Assembly (NCBI GenBank): GCA_002690705.1
Contig: NZFO01000008.1
Location: 3,160-67,159 of the forward strand
Length of the DNA: 64,000 nucleotides
Direction of reading: 5' to 3'
From: Magnetovibrio sp.
GTDB taxonomy: Bacteria; Pseudomonadota; Alphaproteobacteria; Rhodospirillales; Casp-alpha2
This document shows positions 8,148 to 17,646 of the stretch, one piece after another. The translations under genes and the position numbers were made by a program. The notes under the pieces are model-generated. The model was given only the letters and a program-made list of their open reading frames with translations, was not told where the DNA came from and made no database searches. Position 1 is the first letter of the stretch; every line of letters starts with the position of its first letter.

Positions 8148-9149
8148 ATGAAGCTTGCTATTCTCGACGACTATCAATCCGTCACCCATAGCTTCGTTGA
8201 TTGGTCTGTAGTTCCCAAACTTACAATCGTATCTTTTAACGACCACGTACTGAGTGAAGATGAATTGATCAGCCGATTAAGTGATTGCGATGCCGTCATG
8301 CGGATCCGCGAGAGAACTATTTTCTCGAGATATGTTCTAGAGTCTTTACCCAAGCTACGCCTAATCTTAGCAACCGGCATGCGAAACGCCCGATCGATTG
8401 ATCTCGTGGCTACCGACGAACTGGGTGTTACCGTCTGCACCACGGATGCTTTGCACCAGACAACGATCGAAGTGACATGGCTTTTAATACTCGCGTTATT
8501 TCGGGGGTTCCCAGCGGAGTATGAATTATTGAGAAGCGGTGGATGGCAGTATGGTGTAGGTGCAGGCCTCGCAGGTAAAACCCTTGGAGTTCTTGGGCTT
8601 GGTAACATGGGTAAGCCTGTGGCGAAAATTGGCCAGTGTTTCGGGATGGATGTCGTCGCCTGGAGCCCAAATCTAACGCCAGAACGAACCAAACCTCTCG
8701 ACGTTAAATTCGTCTCGAAACAAGATCTATTCCGCCAGTCCGATGCGCTTACAATTCACCTCCCGCATACGGATACCACAGAAGGATTGGTAGATGCGTA
8801 TTCAATTTCTCTCATGAAACATGGGGCTTTTTTAATTAATACTTCTCGTCCAAAACTTGTCGACGAAGTAGCTTTGATAAAGGCCCTCGAGACCGAGAGG
8901 CTTGGCGGTGCAGGGCTTGATGTATTTGAAATTGAGCCGCTTCCTCGCGGACATACCTACCGAAAGCTGAAGAATGTCATAGCAACTCCGCATTTAGGAT
9001 TCGTCACCAAGGAGAACTATCAGATATTTTTCTCCCAAAGTAGAGAAAACTTGGAGGCCTATCTGAAGAAGAAACCGATCCGTATTATTACAAGCAAAAC
9101 CCCATTTCTCCCTGATTCCCAGGTTGCCCGGCAAATGCACCAAAGCTAA
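8148..9149 (+). CDS. D-2-hydroxyacid dehydrogenase family protein
   Basis: NAD(P)-dependent oxidoreductase of the D-isomer-specific 2-hydroxyacid dehydrogenase family (phosphoglycerate dehydrogenase-like), 333 residues. The nucleotide-binding loop GLGNMG is at 150-155. The three catalytic positions are visible as Arg in NTSRPKLVDE, Glu in VFEIEPLP and His in ATPHLGF. The start is supported by GAGAGGAA upstream of the ATG. It stands alone, so the physiological 2-hydroxy/2-oxo acid cannot be inferred. Confidence 0.85.
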   Translation: MKLAILDDYQSVTHSFVDWSVVPKLTIVSFNDHVLSEDELISRLSDCDAVMRIRERTIFSRYVLESLPKLRLILATGMRNARSIDLVATDELGVTVCTTDALHQTTIEVTWLLILALFRGFPAEYELLRSGGWQYGVGAGLAGKTLGVLGLGNMGKPVAKIGQCFGMDVVAWSPNLTPERTKPLDVKFVSKQDLFRQSDALTIHLPHTDTTEGLVDAYSISLMKHGAFLINTSRPKLVDEVALIKALETERLGGAGLDVFEIEPLPRGHTYRKLKNVIATPHLGFVTKENYQIFFSQSRENLEAYLKKKPIRIITSKTPFLPDSQVARQMHQS

Positions 9150-9197
9150 AGGTAACGATCGTCCAATTTAAAAATTTCGAAAAAAACAAGACGATTC

Positions 9198-11029
9198 TCA
9201 TGTGTTTAATGCAACCCTTCCGTTACTTTTGTTAAGTCTCTCAACCAGTATTGACGAGAGATTGAGTAACATTTTGGCCCGTATTCCTGATTGTTGAACG
9301 AACACTCTATTCAAGCTTTTAGCCGATAACCGAGCGCAATGACAATGCGTCAACGCAATGACATTGGCTTGTCGTTTCTCATTCGGAGAAATTAAAGCTA
9401 ACTCTCCAAAGCATGTTCCAGCGCCCACAGATCCAAGATATTTGCCATTACCAAGGGCGATCTGCACTTTACCAATCAAAAGTAAGAATATGCCATCGGT
9501 CTCCTGCCCGAGAGCGATTATTTTCGTGCCCGTCGAAAAGTCTAATAATTCTATGTTCTGTGTAATTAAGTCTAACTCTAAGGATGAAATGTTGTTTAAG
9601 AGTGGCTGTTTAATGAGTGCTTCAGGCCCAGTGTCCTTGGCGTCATATCCTCCGTGGTTTACAATTAAGTGGTCTTCAACCGTCTCGATTGTTTGATCAA
9701 GATTGGTGTAATGAAGGGTCTCAGGTTTGGTAATTTCGTGAAAACTTTGGAATATATCTGATCGATTAATATCGTCGTTTTGAGCGCCGCAGAACAGCAA
9801 TGTGGTCTAGGTATTCTCAATATTATGAAGAAAGTCCTTTAATATTATCATTGCTCCAGAACTTATTTTATTCACTTTTTGGAGCGAAATTATACTGAAT
9901 TCTTGTTAGATAATATTAGTAATTGCTGGCGTAATTGCGTCACTTTATATCAGGGTAATATTTCCGCCGAGGTCGATGAGGCTGCATCTTGGCCCGCACT
10001 GGTCCAAGATATCCGAGTCGACTGATTTCCGTATATGAACGGATTTTATTTTACTTAAATCATAGATATTTCTGATACAGTTTTCAGTGGTGTCTCTGCC
10101 TTGGAGAAGGTGTAATTTATAATGCGACGTTAATCCTTGGCATACCTGTATTCCGCGCACACTGTTTCCAAGTTCGTCTAGGGGTGGCGAAAACACTCCA
10201 AGTCCAAATTCTGAGGGGAGCACTGCGACAATACCACCACCAACGCCACTTTTTGCCGGCAGACCTATTCGATAAGTCCATTCTCCAGAGTGTTCATACA
10301 TTCCGGCGCTCACCATTATAGAGAGACCATTGACGGCGGTCTCAGGTAAGACAATTCTTTGTTTTGTAATCGGGTTGATCCCATTTTTAGCCAGTGTAGC
10401 AGCCATTACTGCAAGGTCTTTAGCTGTGACAAGTTTTGAGCATTGTTTAAAATAAACGTCTAGGATCTTATCCACATCATATTCGAATTGATTATTGTTT
10501 TTTAACAACCACGCGATTGCCCTGTTACGATCACCGGTTGATTATTCTGAATAACACACGTCTTCACTGACGTTAAGCTGGCGACCGGAAAACCCAGATA
10601 GAAAATCTAGGATGATTTAAAATGCGTCTTCCGATGCGTAATCACAAATAAGTCCCGTGCAACTGATAGCACCAGAATTAACCATTGGATTGAAGGGCCT
10701 ATTGTCTTCTTTTAATCGGATCGAATTAAATGCCTCTCCCGATGGTTCAATCCCAATTTTTTTAACACGCGATCTGCGCCCATTTTTTCAATGGCAAGAC
10801 TATACACGAAGGCTTTTGAAATTGATTGAATTGTAAACTCAATTGAGCAGTCACCAACAGCATGCGTGATGCCATCGACGGTGGTTAAGGCAATTCCAAA
10901 TTGGTCTGGTTTGACAATAGCAAGTTCTGGGATTTAATCAGCAGGTGAACCTGAGGTATCGGTAAGTATGGAGTCATACTGGGTTTCTAAAAATTTCAGA
11001 AGTGGTGATTTAAGAGACTGTTTTTCCAT
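9198..11029 (-). pseudogene. glsA: Decayed glutaminase (GlsA-STAS-cNMP type) pseudogene
   Basis: Read from ATG at 11029, the translation follows a serine-dependent glutaminase: active-site FTIQSISKAF, NPMVNSGAI, ATGDRNRAIAW-like and GLPAKSGVGGGIVAVLP segments. After these come a STAS-like stretch and a cyclic-nucleotide-binding domain (GTCFGELALI). Intact relatives convert glutamine to glutamate and ammonia. Here the frame is broken by stops at 10934-10936, 10617-10619, 10542-10544, 9945-9947, 9906-9908 and 9807-9809, and by a one-base loss in a T7 run at 10757-10763 (A7 in the coding sense). All other parts stay in one frame, so decay is recent enough to follow. No internal start could rescue a complete enzyme. 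Confidence 0.88.
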
Positions 11030-11294
11030 TTTTCGCTCTGCCTGTATATAACGTTTTGCCTCTAAACGCTTTAGAGCATGTTTACAATTGTTAAAATATG
11101 TAAAATTAGGTTAACACGAGGCCGATTCCGTCGAATAGCGGAGACTTTATACGATAAACATCACCCCACGTGCAAGCAAACTAAGGCGGGTTCGTACTCG
11201 TCCGGATATTTTATTAGTAAAGGTTTTAGTTGCGTGGTGTAAGAGCTGATTTACAAACCATTGACTTTTGTTTGATTAAGTTGAAAGTTATTTA
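11030..11294. other. Intergenic region
   Basis: No gene seen between the divergent glutaminase pseudogene and the Rid-like gene. The region is AT-rich near 11090-11120. Confidence 0.35.
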
Positions 11295-12041
11295 ATGACC
11301 TCCACTGATTTCCAGCCCGGGGGGTACAGATTTGTGCCAGGAGTCTCTCAATACTCCGCGGGGGTCGCCGCGATGGTGGGGTATGGGATGCGAAGGGTTC
11401 AATTCCGACGCCTGGTGCCGCTGGCTGAGGGCTTCACCCAAGTTGACACCATTATAAAGGCGGAAGGACGGCCCCGCACCGCATTTTGCGCATGTGAGCT
11501 CCGGTCACCCAGTCAGTTCTCTGAGGATGGATTCCAGTATTTTAATGAACGCTATGTAGAGACACTCTCACAGTGGGGGATTTTCAACGGGTCAACCAAT
11601 CCAGTGGCACGCAGTAATGTTTGTCCAGAAATCAACGGGCCGTTGGAGCCATCCTTCCACGCCTTCACTTTCACCGTTGAGCGAGACGAAACGCGACCGT
11701 CCTTCGTGATTGCCGGCAGTGCGGAATGTCCTGAAGGGCTTGGTAATTATCGCGATAACATCGTGCGGCTTGGTGACCTCAGCCATGAAGCGATACTCGA
11801 AAAGGCTCGGTTCGTGCTTGGCGAGATGGAGCGCCGTCTCGGTGCACTCCGGGTTGGTTGGTCAGACGTAACAGCGACCCAAGTCTACACAATACACAAT
11901 ATTTATCCCTTCCTAGCCAACGAGATCATTGCCCGAGGAGCTGCTCCAGGTGGGGTCACCTGGCACTTTGAGCGCCCACCAGTTGTCAATCTCGAGTATG
12001 AGATGGATTGCCGCGGCATGCTTCAGGAGTTGATCACCTGA
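11295..12041 (+). CDS. Rid-like (YjgF superfamily) protein, CnbZ-type
   Basis: A 248-residue protein resembling the group annotated as 2-amino-5-chloromuconate deaminase-like (CnbZ), distantly related to Rid/YjgF imine or enamine deaminases. Characteristic segments are QPGGYRFVPGVSQYS at the N-terminus, TAFCACELRSP, FNERYVETLSQWGI, PVARSNVCPE, SFVIAGSAE and ATQVYTIHNIYPFLANEI. It directly precedes an NMT1-like binding protein or decarboxylase-like gene and overlaps its start by four bases, so the two act together. The true substrate is unknown; the aromatic-degradation name of the family should not be taken literally. Confidence 0.7.
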   Translation: MTSTDFQPGGYRFVPGVSQYSAGVAAMVGYGMRRVQFRRLVPLAEGFTQVDTIIKAEGRPRTAFCACELRSPSQFSEDGFQYFNERYVETLSQWGIFNGSTNPVARSNVCPEINGPLEPSFHAFTFTVERDETRPSFVIAGSAECPEGLGNYRDNIVRLGDLSHEAILEKARFVLGEMERRLGALRVGWSDVTATQVYTIHNIYPFLANEIIARGAAPGGVTWHFERPPVVNLEYEMDCRGMLQELIT

Positions 12042-13015
12042 CCACTTACTTAAAGATTGCATTAGGTGCCTACGATCGCACTCTGCCGCTGATGGCAGGG
12101 CTGGTCGACATTAAGGATGTTGCCGCCGAGTACGTGACAGCGCCGCTGGAAGATATTTTTTCTAAAGCATTCGATGATCTAAGTTATGACATTACCGAAC
12201 TGTCATTTAGTAATTATTTGTATCTAACATCTACCGGCAACTGTCCTTACATTGGCCTTCCGGTCTTCTTGTCCCGATCTTTCCGACATTCAGCAATCTT
12301 CATCCGAACAGACCGTGGGATTTCAGGTCCGCGTGACCTAGTTGGCCGCACTGTCGGGGTCCGCGAGTTCTCCATGACAGCAGCGTTAGTGGCGCGTGGT
12401 GTTTTGGAGGACGATTTTGGAGTTCGCGCCACAGACCTGCGGTGGCATTATGGCCCGGCTGACGCGGGGGACAGCAACCCGATTGTGCGGATGAAACCGA
12501 ACGGTATCGAGCTGGAGCCACTTCTCGGCAATTCTAATCTCTCAGACGCGCTACGTGACGGCACCATAGACGCACTGATTTCTTATAAGCCACCGCCAGC
12601 ATTTCTAGACGGGGCGCCAAACGTCGGCCGCCTATTCGTCGACTACGAGGCGGTCGAGGCCGATTATGCGCGCCGCACCGGAATCTTTCCGATCATGCAT
12701 CTTCTTGGAATTGAGCGGAAACTAGCAGAGCACGACCCAATGCTTTGCTTAAGAATATGCGATGCGTTTGAGGCATCTCGGCGCTATGCGGTCGGGCGGA
12801 CCAACGAGCGTCAAGCGCCATTTACCAGCCTGCCTTGGGCACCTGATGAGGCCGCGCGATCACGTGAGATACTGGGAGATAATTTCTGGTCCTATGGAGT
12901 GGCCGCAAATCGGCCAGCGCTTGAGTCTCTATGCCGATATTCATATACACAAGGCATATCCGCTCGCCCAGTTATGGTCGACGAGTTGTTTGCCCCTACG
13001 ACATTGAGTTGGTGA
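12038..13015 (+). CDS. NMT1/4,5-dihydroxyphthalate decarboxylase-like protein, apparent CTG start
   Basis: A 325-residue protein of the type-2 periplasmic-binding fold found in so-called 4,5-dihydroxyphthalate decarboxylases and NMT1/THI5-like proteins. It begins with TTYLKIALGAYDRTLPL and has RGISGPRDLVGRTVGVREFS and a C-terminal helical part. There is no signal peptide, so it is probably cytoplasmic. The best start is CTG at 12038: AGGAG at 12025-12029 is 8 bases upstream, and CTGA overlaps the preceding stop exactly where ATGA would be expected. An upstream TTG at 12008 would add ten untypical residues. The function is probably decarboxylation or small-acid binding; the substrate is unknown. 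Confidence 0.7.
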   Translation: MTTYLKIALGAYDRTLPLMAGLVDIKDVAAEYVTAPLEDIFSKAFDDLSYDITELSFSNYLYLTSTGNCPYIGLPVFLSRSFRHSAIFIRTDRGISGPRDLVGRTVGVREFSMTAALVARGVLEDDFGVRATDLRWHYGPADAGDSNPIVRMKPNGIELEPLLGNSNLSDALRDGTIDALISYKPPPAFLDGAPNVGRLFVDYEAVEADYARRTGIFPIMHLLGIERKLAEHDPMLCLRICDAFEASRRYAVGRTNERQAPFTSLPWAPDEAARSREILGDNFWSYGVAANRPALESLCRYSYTQGISARPVMVDELFAPTTLSW

Positions 13016-13043
13016 TCAAGCAGTCAACCGCTACCTTGTAACA

Positions 13044-13057
13044 TTCGTTGCAACGAA
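13044..13057. promoter_or_regulatory. 14-base perfect palindrome upstream of the panE-like gene
   Basis: TTCGTTGCAACGAA is self-complementary over its whole length and lies in the 216-base gap before 13232. It could be an operator for a dimeric regulator or the stem of a weak terminator for the preceding pair. No T tract follows. Confidence 0.3.
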
Positions 13058-13122
13058 CGACGGCAAACTGTAATGTCTTATGCGATTAATAGATGTTTTT
13101 TAAAGGCTAAAAGCTTCCCCAG

Positions 13123-13140
13123 CCTATTTTTTTAAATAGG
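13123..13140 (+). other. Short AT-rich hairpin
   Basis: CCTATTT and AAATAGG form a 7-bp stem with a TTTT loop, about 90 bases before the panE-like start. Its role is unknown; it may be chance in AT-rich DNA. Confidence 0.25.
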
Positions 13141-13231
13141 AGTGAGGGCTACGTACCTTTGGAGAGAGTTCAGACATTGATCCCCCAACGAATGCTGTGT
13201 AGTCAGTGACGCAAAACTAAATGAGAATAGC

Positions 13232-14161
13232 ATGAAAATTGCAGTTATGGCCACTGGCGGAGTTGGCGCGGTTTTCGGGGCGAAGCTCGTCGAAGCTGGT
13301 GAAGATGTTACCTTTCTTGCCCGCGGGGCCCATCTTTCGGCACTAACAGAGAAAGGGCTAACTATTGCTTGCGATGGCGGAGAGCGTCACATTGAGAAGA
13401 TTAATGTGACCGAAGATCCGAGTAAGGTAGGAGTCGCTGACGTTGTTATATTTGCGGTCAAGTTATGGGATACTAAAACTGCAGCGGAGGCCTGCAAACC
13501 CATGCTTGGGCCTGAGAGTATTGTAATCCCTTTTCAGAACGGGGTCACCTCCTCAGAAATGATTTCTAGAGTGATTGGAGCTAACCACGTGGGTCGTGGA
13601 CTGTCCCGGGTCTCGGCATCCATCGAAGAACCGGGCACAATTCGGCAAATTGGTAGCTTTGCATCTCTGGCTTTTGCCGAAATGGACGGGACACGATCGC
13701 CAAGAATAGAAAAATTTTTTGATACCTGTAGGAGGGCTAAAATTGACGCCGAGATCCCGTCCAACATTCTACAAGCCCTTTGGCGGAAATACATACTCTT
13801 GGTGACGTTAAGTGGAATGACGACTGCGGCCCGACAACCCATGCGGTCGATAATTAGAGAGGAAGAGGGCCTAAACACAGCCATTGCATGCATGACCGAG
13901 GTGGCCGCAGTTGGACGTGCTCAAGATATCGATATTCCTCTAAGCACAGTCGGAAAATTGGAAAAAGTTTTACAAACGATGCCCCTAACCTTGAAAGCGT
14001 CACAAGCTATTGATTTAGAAAAGGGTAACCGTTTAGAAGCTCCGTGGTTGACCGGAAATATCTGTCAAATGGGACGTAGTAAACAAGTCGCAACACCAGT
14101 GAACGATGCACTTTATGCTGTTATTAAACCTTATATTATGGGACGTCCGCCTAATCAATAA
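13232..14161 (+). CDS. 2-dehydropantoate 2-reductase family protein
   Basis: NADPH-dependent reductase of the PanE/ApbA family, 309 residues. The Rossmann start MKIAVMATGGVGAVFGAKL carries the dinucleotide loop (GGVGAV), followed by the family segments VIFAVKLWDT and IPFQNGV, and the C-terminal helical domain with WRKYILLVTLSGMTT. In pantothenate synthesis PanE makes pantoate, but many paralogues act on other 2-keto acids. No panB or panC is nearby, so this is as likely a catabolic ketoacid reductase. The ATG is preceded by a GAGAAT sequence, only a weak ribosome-binding site. Confidence 0.8.
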   Translation: MKIAVMATGGVGAVFGAKLVEAGEDVTFLARGAHLSALTEKGLTIACDGGERHIEKINVTEDPSKVGVADVVIFAVKLWDTKTAAEACKPMLGPESIVIPFQNGVTSSEMISRVIGANHVGRGLSRVSASIEEPGTIRQIGSFASLAFAEMDGTRSPRIEKFFDTCRRAKIDAEIPSNILQALWRKYILLVTLSGMTTAARQPMRSIIREEEGLNTAIACMTEVAAVGRAQDIDIPLSTVGKLEKVLQTMPLTLKASQAIDLEKGNRLEAPWLTGNICQMGRSKQVATPVNDALYAVIKPYIMGRPPNQ

Positions 14162-14355
14162 ATGACAAAAAATGTGTATATCATCTCGACTTCACAAAAA
14201 ATACTCATGACTAAGATGACCTATCGTTCAGTTAAGAGGTAAGCAAAAACGTCACATTTTAGACTTGGGGGATCATGCGTGGGGTCGGCTCAGATATTCT
14301 TTGCTAGATATGAAAGTTTGTAAGGGCGTCAAGGCTGGATACTATTATTGAACAT

Positions 14356-15099
14356 TTGATTACCGGCACAGGCTTGGATACCTGGGGCTTCGCAGCCCTG
14401 TGTGTGGTGTCTTTTATTGGTAGTTTCATTGCTGCTTCTTTAGGCTTGGGGGGAGGGATGTTAGTCATGGCAACCATGGCCTCATTATTACCCCCGACGG
14501 TCTTAGTGCCGCTACACGGTATTGTGCAACTGGGTTCCAATATTGGTCGCACATTCATGTTTCGTAGCCACGTTCAAATCCTTTTCATTCCGCCATTTGC
14601 ATTAGGCACGATGATCGGAGCGTTCATCGGCGGCAATCTAATGGTAAATTTACCGATTGAAGTGCTACAAATCGTGCTGGGTAGTTTTATATTATGTTCT
14701 ATATTTGGACCTAAGTTGCGGGTCGGCAGGCCCAGCAACATGACATTCGTCGGAATTGGCTTATTCGGTGCGTTTGCAACCATGTTCGTTGGAGCTACTG
14801 GCCCGTTAGTGGCCCCATTTGCTGCGGCTGCATCAAAGAAGCGCCAAGAAGTCGTAGCAACACTCGCTGCGATGATGACGATACAGCATTCTTCTAAGGT
14901 AATTGTTTTTGGAGGTCTCGGGTTCGAGTTTAGTTCTTATCTGCCACTTTTGGTGGGGCTTCTTATATTTGGCATATGCGGCACATGGGCGGGAAAGCAT
15001 ATTTTAAATTTTATGCCTGAGCATATTTTTCGCATCGTTTTAAAAATTATACTGACGGTTCTCGCATTAAGGCTCTTGTTCGTCGGCATTTTCCATTGA
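14356..15099 (+). CDS. TauE/SafE-family membrane protein (sulfite exporter-like permease)
   Basis: A 247-residue integral membrane protein with 7-8 hydrophobic spans and the TauE/SafE features GLGGGMLVMATMASLLP at the N-terminus and an internal repeat (GATGPLVAPFAAAAS). Family members are proposed to export sulfite, sulfoacetate or related anions during sulfonate use; the substrate here is unproven. The TTG at 14356 is the most plausible start, with a CTG at 14335 as alternative; neither has a good ribosome-binding site. It is a second putative sulfur-anion exporter in the window after the YeiH-type protein. Confidence 0.8.
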   Translation: MITGTGLDTWGFAALCVVSFIGSFIAASLGLGGGMLVMATMASLLPPTVLVPLHGIVQLGSNIGRTFMFRSHVQILFIPPFALGTMIGAFIGGNLMVNLPIEVLQIVLGSFILCSIFGPKLRVGRPSNMTFVGIGLFGAFATMFVGATGPLVAPFAAAASKKRQEVVATLAAMMTIQHSSKVIVFGGLGFEFSSYLPLLVGLLIFGICGTWAGKHILNFMPEHIFRIVLKIILTVLALRLLFVGIFH

Positions 15100-15347
15100 A
15101 AGCTTATCTCTGACATTAAATTACCTCGCATTATTATTTTCACCGGCGCTATTTTAAGTGCGCATGCCAGACACACGGGTATTAATCTGTACCGGTCTTG
15201 CCTCACTCTGCGAACGGGGGTTACGCTGAGAATATAAAAACGTTTTGATAAAATGTTAACTAGACAAGGTAGCGAGATTTCTCTGTAGTGAACTATGCGC
15301 TTGAACGATCAGCAGTCCGAACATTTCAATAAATTGATTGGTCACAT

Positions 15348-16136
15348 ATGTATAATTTAAAAAACAAAAGTGCTCTAATTACCGGAATCACTGGTGGAAT
15401 TGGTATGGATATTGCCCTAAGCCTTGCTTCGGCAGGATGCCGGATCCTCGCTAATGCGATGGATACCCCAGAAAAAATTCAGCGCGTAGTATCAGCGATT
15501 TACTCCGCCGGCGCGCCGGAAGTCATTTTTAACGGGGACGACCTCACGGAACGTGGTTGCGCAGAACATCTTACACGGTTGGCTAACAAGCAATTTGGAA
15601 AATTGGATATTCTGGTAAACAACGCGGGTATTCAACATGTGCAACCGATTGAGACGTTCTCTGAAGAGCATTGGGATCGTATTATTAACCTCAACCTATC
15701 AGCTCCGTTTCGTCTTATTAAAAATAGTCTATTGCTTATGCGACAAAATAATTGGGGCCGGATCATCAACATTGCCTCTGTCCATGGCCTGGTAGCTAGT
15801 ACACATAAGTCGGCCTACGTTGCCGCAAAACACGGGCTAATTGGGCTTACTAAAACCGTCGCATTAGAGACTGCTAACCAACCAATTACCTGCAACGCAA
15901 TTTGTCCGGGATTTGTTCAAACAGCTTTAATTCAATCGCAGATCGAAAAGCATGCTGCCGAAAAAGGGGTAGATATTGAGAGAGCTAAACAATCTTTCGT
16001 CAGCCAGAAACAACCTTCTATGACATTTGTTTCGCCAAAAGATATTGGGGCAATGGTGGTATTTCTTTGCTCCGACTCCTGTGATCAGATCACTGGATCA
16101 TCATTTCCAATTGATGGTGGTTGGACAGCCCAATGA
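15348..16136 (+). CDS. bdhA: SDR-family 3-hydroxybutyrate dehydrogenase
   Basis: Classical short-chain dehydrogenase of 262 residues that probably interconverts 3-hydroxybutyrate and acetoacetate with NAD. Visible are the TGITGGIG cofactor loop (12-19), NNAG (91-94), catalytic Ser144, and Tyr157/Lys161 in SAYVAAKHG. The C-terminal part includes ICPGFVQTALIQSQ and ends GSSFPIDGGWTAQ, both typical of BdhA. It stands alone and converges on the Rieske gene. The family assignment is firm, the exact substrate somewhat less so. Confidence 0.83.
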   Translation: MYNLKNKSALITGITGGIGMDIALSLASAGCRILANAMDTPEKIQRVVSAIYSAGAPEVIFNGDDLTERGCAEHLTRLANKQFGKLDILVNNAGIQHVQPIETFSEEHWDRIINLNLSAPFRLIKNSLLLMRQNNWGRIINIASVHGLVASTHKSAYVAAKHGLIGLTKTVALETANQPITCNAICPGFVQTALIQSQIEKHAAEKGVDIERAKQSFVSQKQPSMTFVSPKDIGAMVVFLCSDSCDQITGSSFPIDGGWTAQ

Positions 16137-16212
16137 AACGTTCCGAGATCTGGGCCTTCCTAAAGAATGCCTCATTAAAACCAAGCAAGCCATACTTTAC
16201 AACTGCTATCTA

Positions 16213-17646
16213 TTACGCACCAGAATAACCCCTTTCAATATCCTGCAGAAGCCCGCGGACAAAAACGTCGCGCTCTTCTCCAACGTAGGCATCACCCTTG
16301 GCGATTGCATCAACAACCCTTCGGCCAAGCGCCTTAAGGGTTTTTCGATCTTCTTCCTCAGTTGGTCTTTCAGAAATAGCCAGAACAGAATTTTGGGTGT
16401 AGCAATGGGTAGGCAACCCCTCTACCGCCCGCGCATGCATCGCCTCAGGAGAAGCGCCGGGGTTACTGCCGTTAACGCCAGCACGCAGAAGTTTGCGGAA
16501 CATATAAACACCCACGTCACTGGCAATAGGATTTTCGAGAGCATGAATTGCTATATCGCGCTGGCCAACAATTGCCTCATAATCGCCGGGTAAAAGTTGT
16601 CCCTCTTCATAGCTGCGGTGTCCTACTTGGGCATCGAGGAAGTCCATTTTATCCCAGCCCACCCTCTCTTTTTCGCCAAGTTGGCGCGGATCAATGGCTT
16701 TTCCAAACATCCTCCAACCAAAAATAATTGAATGAGTGTCATCAACAGGTACGTACCAGCGAGACATGTGAACCCGGTGAAACAGGCGCCGCTCTGCGCC
16801 ATCTTCGAATAAATATGCATGCTGGGTCATATTAGGTAAAATGCACTCGTTAACCCGTACCCAAACCTTCTGCTCGTCTAACCGGCGGCAAGCTATGAAA
16901 GCCATACTAGTGCCATCACGAAGAGGCATGTAGTCAAGCACCGGGAGAATTTCAAAACCTTGCAAAGTTAACCTTGAGGCGTCTAACCCCTCGGGCAATT
17001 CCCCATTATAAAGCTGATCGACTGGCTGATGAAGAATAGATGTGTGCAATTGATCTGCAATATTATCGACGGTTTGCAACCAATTACACGGAAAAACATT
17101 AGTGAAAGGTACTAAGCAAGTATCTTGATGTTTTTCAAAGGCGTCCCAGTTCGGGAACGGCGGTTTGTGCTCAGGAGGCCCCATATAAGCAAAAACTAAA
17201 CCTTCGCGTTCGAACGCAGGATATGCACCTTGTGATAGCGTTTGACATAATTTAGCTCCACGATCAAGCTCACCGGGAATGTCTAAAATAGTACCATCAA
17301 CGTCGAATTGAAAACCATGATAACAACAGCGGATTCCCGCCTCCTGAATGACACCATATTCAAGAGATGCACCTCGATGCAAACAATGTTTGTGCAAAAC
17401 CCCAACCTTGCCACGTTTATCCCGAAACGCCACGAGTTCTTCATTCATTATCCGAATGGAAAGGGGCACACCCTTCAACTGTTCGGACATACAAACCGGT
17501 TGCCAGAAACGGCGTAAGTATTCTCCGAGCGGCGTGCCCGGACCGGCCCTCGTAATCTCGTTATCAGGTTCTCGCAGGTCACGTTTTATGTAACCAGAGT
17601 ACGACAATCCTTTTCTTCTCTCTGCAATCTCGCCCGATCCATCCAT
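16213..17646 (-). CDS. Rieske-type aromatic ring-hydroxylating oxygenase, large subunit
   Basis: Non-heme iron oxygenase of 477 residues. The Rieske [2Fe-2S] ligands are Cys88/His90 (CLH) and Cys107/His110 (CCYH). The mononuclear iron site is Asp198, His201 and His206 in ADQLHTSILH. The group resembles phthalate- and vanillate-type oxygenases that hydroxylate or demethylate aromatic or related rings using electrons from a separate reductase. No reductase or ferredoxin gene is adjacent, so it must share one encoded elsewhere. It is convergent with the dehydrogenase at 15348-16136. Confidence 0.87.
   Translation of the reverse strand: MDGSGEIAERRKGLSYSGYIKRDLREPDNEITRAGPGTPLGEYLRRFWQPVCMSEQLKGVPLSIRIMNEELVAFRDKRGKVGVLHKHCLHRGASLEYGVIQEAGIRCCYHGFQFDVDGTILDIPGELDRGAKLCQTLSQGAYPAFEREGLVFAYMGPPEHKPPFPNWDAFEKHQDTCLVPFTNVFPCNWLQTVDNIADQLHTSILHQPVDQLYNGELPEGLDASRLTLQGFEILPVLDYMPLRDGTSMAFIACRRLDEQKVWVRVNECILPNMTQHAYLFEDGAERRLFHRVHMSRWYVPVDDTHSIIFGWRMFGKAIDPRQLGEKERVGWDKMDFLDAQVGHRSYEEGQLLPGDYEAIVGQRDIAIHALENPIASDVGVYMFRKLLRAGVNGSNPGASPEAMHARAVEGLPTHCYTQNSVLAISERPTEEEDRKTLKALGRRVVDAIAKGDAYVGEERDVFVRGLLQDIERGYSGA

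Noticed and set aside
7692-8191. Two short plus-strand frames in the gap before the dehydrogenase
   Set aside because: No family features; the second overlaps the real start at 8148 in another frame.
9198-11029. Stop-codon reassignment or readthrough for the glutaminase
   Set aside because: Stops are TAA and TAG as used at other gene ends here, and a frameshift is also present; simple decay explains it.
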